From positions 3,226,501 through 3,290,500 of the forward strand of contig OX344763.1 in the NCBI GenBank assembly GCA_947034895.1: a DNA stretch of 64,000 bases, in the 5' to 3' direction. Of the stretch, positions 56,932-64,000 are shown piece after piece. How positions within the stretch are numbered: the stretch's first letter is position 1; every line of letters starts with the position of its first letter. The stretch comes from Rhytidiadelphus loreus. Lineage: Eukaryota > Streptophyta > Bryopsida > Hypnales > Hylocomiaceae. Made by a program: the position numbers and the translations under genes. Below the pieces are notes generated by a model that was not told the origin of the DNA, made no database searches, and worked only from the letters and a program-made list of their open reading frames with translations.

Positions 56932-57119
56932 TTTTTATCGTACACAGAAGGATTCTCAATCCTTCATTGACATGTTAAAGACTCTCAACAATGATTAAAA
57001 AACACATGAATGAAGACATTGTTGAGACCAACATTTGGACAATGGCCAAGTATAAAGAGTCATGTTTAGGCTTGGTTGTTTCCACCCCTTGTTTGTATTG
57101 ACATTTTCATTTCATTTTG

Positions 57120-57640
57120 AGTTTAATACTCAATTATATCAATATTTAATCATTATTTTTAAGGATTAAGTAGAATTTTTTCTACAAAATTAATAGTGTT
57201 TGTTGTCATCCAAGTAAAAAAATATTTTCTAATTTATTTTTTTATATTTCTACAAAAACATCTGTTGGAAGAGTAGTTTGTAGATGGACTAAAATTCATT
57301 TGATTTGACAATATGTTAAGAATTCTTGTATGAAAAGTAGAGTTTTTTTCCAACAAGAACATTTGTGCTACTTACCATATTTGTTTTTATTTTAACAATT
57401 TAAGATTGAACTTAATTCTTAGATTTATGAATATATATAGGGAGATTTAATCTTTTTATACAAACTAAAAAAATGGAAGTTACAAGGAGTTTTAGTTTGC
57501 AAAAAATTAATCATGGAATTTTTCCTCGAGACTAAATTAAAAGGGTTTTATTTTCACTATATTTTCTAGAATTTTGAAAAATTAAAAATTAGAGAATGAG
57601 ATTCAAATTGCTTAATACAAAATTAATAAAGATAGTTTAA
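57120..57640. repeat. Paralogue of 11575-12350 lacking the MITE
   Basis: The segment is collinear with the flank of tandem unit 0 ('tatatatagggagNttttaatctttN'). At 57478-57490 it runs straight through the position of the 277-bp MITE, giving the empty site. Confidence 0.75.
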
Positions 57641-57649
57641 TCTACCTTA

Positions 57650-59905
57650 AATGACATTCTAATCAAATAAAAATAAAAAAGACACAAGAATTTGAAACAC
57701 TAGTATCTCAAATAGTGATTTTTATTTTTACATGATTCAAAGTCGTAATGAAACTAGAGAAGAAAATCCAAATTTACATCTTAGGGATGCTTTACACTAC
57801 TAGGCAAGACAATTTGTTGTGTAAGAGGTCCAAAATGCTCACTTGTAATTGGACAAAAGGCTGAAATAGTTTCCAATCCTTTACACCTAAAGGCCCAGAC
57901 AATTTGGTAAAATGAATTTTTTATTCAAAAAAACCCCGATCTAACATGGCCTGAGCTTGATGAATTGGGTGCTCCAAGAATAGGATTCCAATTCTTGGCC
58001 TTGGGGGCCATCAATTTGTACTAAACTACCATAGGAAAGTGTAGAAAGAATTGTAGCATAGTTTGACTCAATTTTGTGAAGGAAGCACCATCCAACTTTG
58101 AAAATTTTCACCATTGTGTAGGTACTAGTTATGTTAGTTACTTGCATGTCAATTTTCAAAAATAATAGAGGTGTCTAACATACCCAAAATTGTCTTGCAT
58201 TGAAAAGACATCCCGACTATATAAGCAAGATTTCACTTTTTTCTTGTGAATTTATTCTATAAGAGAATCAAAATCTCAATGGAAAATGAAAATCTTTCCT
58301 TCTTTTAAATCAAGTATAAAAAATATAAAATATAAAAAATCTCATGAATGTACACCAAAATTTGAGGTAATAGTTCTACAAATATTCTAGGACTGCTATT
58401 TTTAATGCATTGAGTGAAAATCGGATTTTATTTATTTACTTTCATTTCCTACTATAAATTTTTGACCTATACTACTATAAGAATGTATGAAATATTTTTT
58501 AGTACATGCAACTTTGTAGACTATGAGATATAAGCATATAAATTTAATGAAAAAAATTGACAACATGTCTGACTTCTTGCCCTCTCTATTAGCACTCATC
58601 GTGAGCTACCTCTAGACTTTGGGGCACCGTTATTTTTTATATAGGACCCTCATTGAAAAAATAATAATTTAGGAAAGCTTATACAAATTTGCATCTTTAG
58701 TAAAATATTCACTTTCATCTATTAAAAATTGATCGCATGTGAGCCTACCCAAACTTTCAATAACCTTGTAAAAAAATTTTGCTCGTTGTTTGAGCTACCT
58801 CTCAATCTCAAGAAGAATACTTATCTTCATATGAATTATGTTTTAAATTCTTATTACCACCATGAGGTTAAATTTATACTTTGCCTTTTATTCACCCTTG
58901 ACTTGAATGTACCTAAAAATTGCATCAAGTTGTATGGTGATCTCTTGGGGTACCAAATTGAGTTGAAAATACATGAATTTTTTTTCACAATCACCATTAT
59001 GAAGTATTTGGGTGCTTCAAAATGAAATAATTAATTATTTCCAAGAGTATTAGAATCATCTCAAATACCAATGCATATGTGAAGAAGGAAACTAATTCAA
59101 AGGTCATGATATGGTCTATGTCCAAACCTTTCTACATATTCAATATCAAGATTATTGGTACAATCTTCTATCAATCCAAACATTTTCAACAAGATTAATG
59201 ATTCACCACAATTTTTTATCTAGTAGGACTCAAATATTCTAAGAACTTCGCCACCATTACATAGAAGAGATGTCTCATGTAGCTCTAGCACATTCGAGTT
59301 ATAAATGCACTTCCTAACTCACATGCTAGAAATGAAGTTCTTGAGTGCCCTCCAAACATTGAGCTTAGCACAAAATCTTGCCATATTGTTTATCACCTTT
59401 TCTATGCCCCCCAATTTGAGATTGAATATTGAGATCTCACCATTCCAACAATTTATTGGACAAATGATAGTGGTGGCATGAATAGTAGCCTTCATTGCAT
59501 GAATAATAGCCTACATATTGTTGATTGTGTTGGATATCCCACCTCATGGTGGGAACTTGACAAGTGGAATCAACAAAGTGATTTGTAAAGCCTATCATGA
59601 GAGATTTTGCAAGTTAGATTTTGTTGAGTAATGGTGTAGATGCTCCAAAGTAATTTCACCTTATTGTGCCCCTTTTTTGAAACTACCCCCTAGATATTCT
59701 TGCCTAAAATGTAATCCAACTACATGAGAGTCTAGGGTCACATATAGAAACACCTATAGTCTAATGCTTAGAAAATTTGTAGTTTATTCATTTGATATTC
59801 ATAAATGCACAAAAAGATATTCTATATTATTTTTTGACTTCTAACATGATCCAACCAAAAATTAGGCAATTTAATAATGAAAAGAATGCTCAATTGCTAT
59901 TTGGA
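57650..59905. other. AT-rich region, no supported gene
   Basis: A 98-codon frame at 58729-59025 lacks any recognisable feature. Bases 59700-59870 loosely resemble 19440-19750. Nothing else stands out. Confidence 0.4.
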
Positions 59906-59979
59906 CCCAATTCAACGATGCTAGCGTGCGAGCTTGGAGCAGCAAGCTTGTGAACTGCGAGTAGGAAGCTTGTAAGCAC

Positions 59980-60314
59980 ATTAGGGGAGATTTCAGCTAG
60001 TTGGGAGACTGTTTCAGGGCTGTTCCCATTGCTAGGAACCAGTCCTGTACAGTCAGAATATAATAATAATAAATTAAAAAATTAAAATTAAAAAATTAAA
60101 AAATTAAATATTAAATATTAAAATTTTAATAAAAAAATAAAAAAATATTAAAAAAATATTTTTTTAAAATAAAAATAATATTAAAAAATAATATCTGACG
60201 TGGCCGTCTCCTGGCCACGTCAGATCAGCGTTCTCACAGCGTTCCTGCAGCGTTCCCACAGTTCCCATAGTCCGGGAACTCACAGTCTTCTAAAACGCAG
60301 GAATCTCTTCTAAT
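59980..60314. mobile_element. 335-bp MITE related to 11933-12209
   Basis: Ends ATTAGGGGAGATT and (reverse complement) ATTAGAAGAGATT match the family. The core is AT-rich with a short GC-rich hairpin ('ctgacgtggcc' with 'ggccacgtcag'). The sequence immediately left (59913-59979, 'caacgatgctagcgtgcgag') resembles one end of the 23276-23633 element. Confidence 0.6.
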
Positions 60315-62570
60315 GGGGAGCCTTGAAATTATTTTTTTCCAACTTTTTTACCAACAAATTTTGTTTTTGGAAAAATAATTTTGATGGAGAAGAAAATTTA
60401 TTATTTTTAGTAAATTTCAAGACCTATGACTGCTATTCCTATAACCGTGGATTTGAAGATTTTTTTTCAAAAATTGCCACTTGCCATTTCTAGTAGAAAA
60501 ACAACTTCATATTGTAGTACAGAATTCAATTTTCAATTCAACTACTACAATTTTTATGTTTAGCCACTTACAAATTATTTCAAGAACACAATAGAATATA
60601 TTAGGCTAATATGACTCACAAACACAATTATGGATATAACCTAGCCTTCACTAATGCTACAATTATGGATATAACCTAGCCTTCATCAATACTTTGCTTT
60701 AAGCTCATTATAGACATCTTGTGCACTAGCATAATTTGGGGCCTTATAGGATTTGAAGCTAGGCCTCTACATTCAAGTCTCATGGACTTCTCTCAAATGT
60801 ATTCCAACCTAATGGAGTGATCATAACTTAGGAAAAAATATATATAAATGAAAAAAGGCATCTTTCCCAAAAATTGAAAAAAATTGAAAAACAAATAGTG
60901 GACTAATAAATAAAAAAAGTAATGACTAAGCAATGGAATGTAAAGAAATCAATACTAAAAAAAATAAAGTCTCCTAAATTAGAGAATGAAGAAAAAAATG
61001 AGAGCACAATAAAAGAAAAATGGAGAGAAAAATGAGAAAAATGAGAAAAATGAGAAATAAAAAGAAGATGTTGAATAAACTCAAGTTTGCCCCAATCAAT
61101 GTGAAGAGGAGATCGCCTTTCACAATGCACAAACAAAGAAGTTTTTTCAAGAAAAAAGTTGGTTAGGTAGTAGAGGACTTAACCCTACGTTTGTTGAAAA
61201 TATTGCCTTCAATACTGATGCAAATGTTGAGGACTTGTTTGGAAAGTACTCCAAATTGAGCACAACCTACACATTATTAAATCTAGATGCAAATTTTATT
61301 TTCATAGAGTTGTACTATTATACTATTATATACTATAATTTATGGATCTAAGTAGGTTACCAACAATGAATTTGTTGTTTGGTTGGTGAAGGGTTACATT
61401 GCAAATATGAAAAAGAAGAAGATTAATTGGAGATTGGTTGCTTAGACAACTACTTTAGAATTTTTTTATCAAGTGCAACAACTCTTATTTCGGCTTTCAA
61501 ATCCACTAATGGAGATACAACAAGTTTGGGTGACAACCATAGTAGTTGTAAGATTACTCAACCTGTAACAAGCCAACCTTGGATCAGCCTAATGTAGGCC
61601 CAAAAATTAATTAGTTTTACATGTGTCTTGTGAAATTTACTTCACAAGAATTCTTTTGTTTGCATTAGGCTGGGCCAAAGTTGTCATGTTATAGGCTAAG
61701 TTACCTTACATTCCAAGGATGTAGAGTAAGCTTTAGTAGTCTAGAAGCAATAGTAAAAAAAGAGGGAACAAAGGTTATGCCAAGTAGTGCTAGGTCTTGT
61801 GATCCCTTTAACAACCTTTGTCCTTACTAGGTATTACAAAGTGATTTAGATCTAGTTTGGAATGTTGTTGAAATTGAGAGTGAGGTTTTTGTGATTGCTG
61901 GGATTAAGTTAAATGCATAAAGCCATAAAAGTAGACTATAAAAATCACAAACAAGCTTCTTGGATTAAAGTTTAACATGGATGATTATCATAGTACAATA
62001 AAAGAAAATGAAGATAAGGTAGTACAATTCCGACTAGTATTCTAGAGAGTTGTACATGCAATACTTGAATAGAAGATGCAGGTAGGTTTTCATATTTACT
62101 TGTTATAGTTTTCCACGTGTGTTGATTTGGATTGTTTCCATTGTTTAAATTTTGTAATGGATTAACAATATTTTTTTAGAGCTCACTATCTCATTGTTGA
62201 TTCATGAGTAAGCTATTGGCATTTCTAAAGGCTATATTGAGCATGAATAGTATAAAAAAACATAGGTGTCCTAAGTGGTAACATACATTATCTTGAAAGA
62301 AAGTTGAATGGTTGTCAATCAATAGTAAAGTCTAATTGATAGAGGGCAATCAAAAGTGAAAACTTATATGAAGACATTGAAATAAAGTAGTTCAGAGCAA
62401 AATGAAATATTCAAATTTTGAGGAGGAAGATTACAAAGATGAAGAGATATAACACCATTGTTCACAAACAATGTGTGGAGATGAAAAAAAGTGGTGGATT
62501 GTCATTGTACCCAAAACAAACATCCCATCCAGCATTGACAAAAAATCTAGATTTAAATATTCCTACCTTA
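60315..62570. other. AT-rich region, no supported gene
   Basis: Local features only: a duplicated 'acaattatggatataacctagcc' (60630, 60660), an 'aaaaatgag' micro-repeat (61020-61055), and an imperfect foldback around 61575-61690 ('cagcctaatg' with 'cattaggctg'). Confidence 0.45.
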
Positions 62571-62589
62571 CACACTTGACTAAGGTTTT

Positions 62590-63330
62590 CAAGGTACCAA
62601 CTGGACCCCCTGTTTTTGGTCAATAAAATAAAATAAAATAATTCTTTTTTATTCAAAATTTCTTTTCAGAATTTTTTATTCTGGGAAAAACATGGAGGTG
62701 CTACTAGGTACTCCCCAGACCATTGTCGGGTCCGATGGTGGTTCTGGAGGTACCAATTGGACTTCCTATTTTCAGTCAAAGAAAGAAAAAAAATAAATAA
62801 ATAAGTCTTTAGAAATACGAGTTGGACCCCCTATTTTTGGTCCAGGAAGAGAAATAAATTCAAATTTTTATTTTCTAGTATCAAAAATAGGGGTACTACT
62901 TGGTACTCCCTAAACCACCGTCGGACCCGACGGTGGTTTTGGAGGTATCAGCTGGACCCCTAATTTTGATACCGGAAAAGAGAAAAAGAAAAATATTCAA
63001 TTTTTTTTTCAAGTACCAAAAACGGGGGTACTACCTAGTACCTCCAAACCACTGTCGGATCCACCGTTTTTGGTATTGAACTTTTTTTTTTCAAATTTTT
63101 TTTCAATATAAAAAACGGGGGTACTACCTAGTACTCTCCAAACCACTGTCGGACTTGATAGTGGTTTTGGAGGTACCAGTCGGATCCTTTTTTTTTTGTC
63201 TAAAACAAAATAAAATAAAATTTAAATTTAAATTTTGAGCACCAAAAACAAGGGTATCACTTGGCATTCCCAAAACCGCAGTTGAATCCCTTTTAGGTCT
63301 TGGATGTACCAATTGGACCTCCCATTTTTG
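62590..63330. repeat. Degenerate minisatellite with a third palindrome type
   Basis: Units of about 100-190 bp alternate a GC-richer block ('gggtactacctNgtactcc', 'ggaggtaccaattgga') with A/T runs. Each GC block carries a palindrome, best at 62912-62941: AAACCACCGTCGG-AC-CCGACGGTGGTTT, a 13-bp stem that is a perfect match. Diverged copies are near 62722 and 63142, with a half copy near 63046. Confidence 0.8.
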
Positions 63331-64000
63331 GTATATGAAAAGCAAACAAACAAATTTGGAAATGTCTTTTCCTAATTCCAAGTTTTAAAATGGGTATTTT
63401 GAATAATGTATGGATTCCTATGTTTCTAATGATAATGCATTTCATGTTTAATTTCTTAATAAAATCCAAATTTGATTTGATTTCAGAAGGTCAAGTAGAG
63501 ACTTTTACAAGTTTGGTTGGGTCCAATTGACCTTGGAAGAGTCTCTCCTAGATCTCTTGGAATTGGGTTAAGGTTTGTTATCCTTGTTGTAGATCTCAAA
63601 GTTATATTTGAGATAATAAAACAATATGGATGCTTCTTTGTTTTGCCTCAAGGCTAATGGAATTTGAATTCCTAGTTTCAAATTTTAGTTCAAATTAGTG
63701 ATTGTGACTTGGATTGAAGAGTATGAAGCTTGGCAGTTTTGGATTTAAGTTTAATATTTTTTGAAAATGAAATGAAATGGATGTATGAAAATTTAATCAA
63801 AAATCAATTGTTTACCAATTCTTGGGGGTGCATTGAAATCTTTTCCTAGGTCAGTCGGATCCAACTGACTTTAGACAAGCCTTTGCTAGGCCCCTAGAAT
63901 TTGTACCTTTTTCAAGAATTTAGGAATATTCTATGTTGGAGTCAATTGGCAAGGCGTAGTGGGGTTATTGTAGGCATGGTGCATCATGCTTTCAAATTTT
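63331..64000. other. AT-rich window edge, no gene seen
   Basis: No open frame, repeat or palindrome was recognised. A diverged phrase 'gggtccaattgacc'/'ggatccaactgac' (63520, 63860) may continue the neighbouring repeat. Confidence 0.4.

Overview
The window is nuclear DNA from a land plant with a large, repeat-rich, AT-rich genome. Three things point to a plant: two genes of the plant DUF247 family, plant-type telomere repeats (TTTAGGG/CCCTAAA) inside the chromosome, and many short non-autonomous DNA transposons, several with visible target-site duplications. The species cannot be named from this sequence. I see no rRNA, tRNA or CRISPR.

Layout. (1) 1-5.1 kb is AT-rich and repetitive, ending in a leader-like stretch. 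(2) 5.1-7.9 kb is a truncated mobile element (element 1). It carries 21-bp palindromes (TTATCCTCG-N3-CGAGGATAA), an FCP1/NIF-type HAD phosphatase-like gene, and a 37-bp tandem array built from the same palindrome. (3) 7.9-33.2 kb is a tandemly duplicated DUF247 locus. It has a shredded copy (7.9-10.1 kb), two long copies (15.7-17.4 and 25.6-27.3 kb, both minus strand), duplicated flanks, and several MITE-like insertions. (4) About 35.0-55.0 kb is a second, much larger element (element 2) with palindromes of the same design but different arms (TTTAGCTCG-N3-CGAGCTAAA). (5) 55-64 kb is repetitive sequence with MITEs, a paralogue of the 11.5-12.3 kb flank, and a minisatellite with a third kind of palindrome.

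Element 2 is the main discovery candidate. On the minus strand (42427 to 35989) six exons join in consistent phase into one reading of about 1,850 codons. In order it encodes a ParB/sulfiredoxin-like domain, a region ending in a DNA-methyltransferase-like motif I, an acidic coiled-coil linker, an FCP1-like HAD domain with the degenerate signature DLNGxL, and a charged tail. The reading is broken by one 1-bp frameshift and three in-frame TAG codons. On the plus strand lies an intact 961-residue protein resembling the DUF7869 group, with a plausible RNase H-fold DDD layout (52074-54959). Palindromes lie in the introns and leaders of both transcription units.

Element 1 has the same FCP1-like domain followed by the same tail exon, so two diverged members of one element family are present. 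Both palindrome types share the core CTCG-N3-CGAG while their outer bases differ. This suggests recognition sites co-evolving with an element-encoded DNA-binding protein; the ParB-like and DUF7869-like proteins are the obvious candidates. That functional link is inference.
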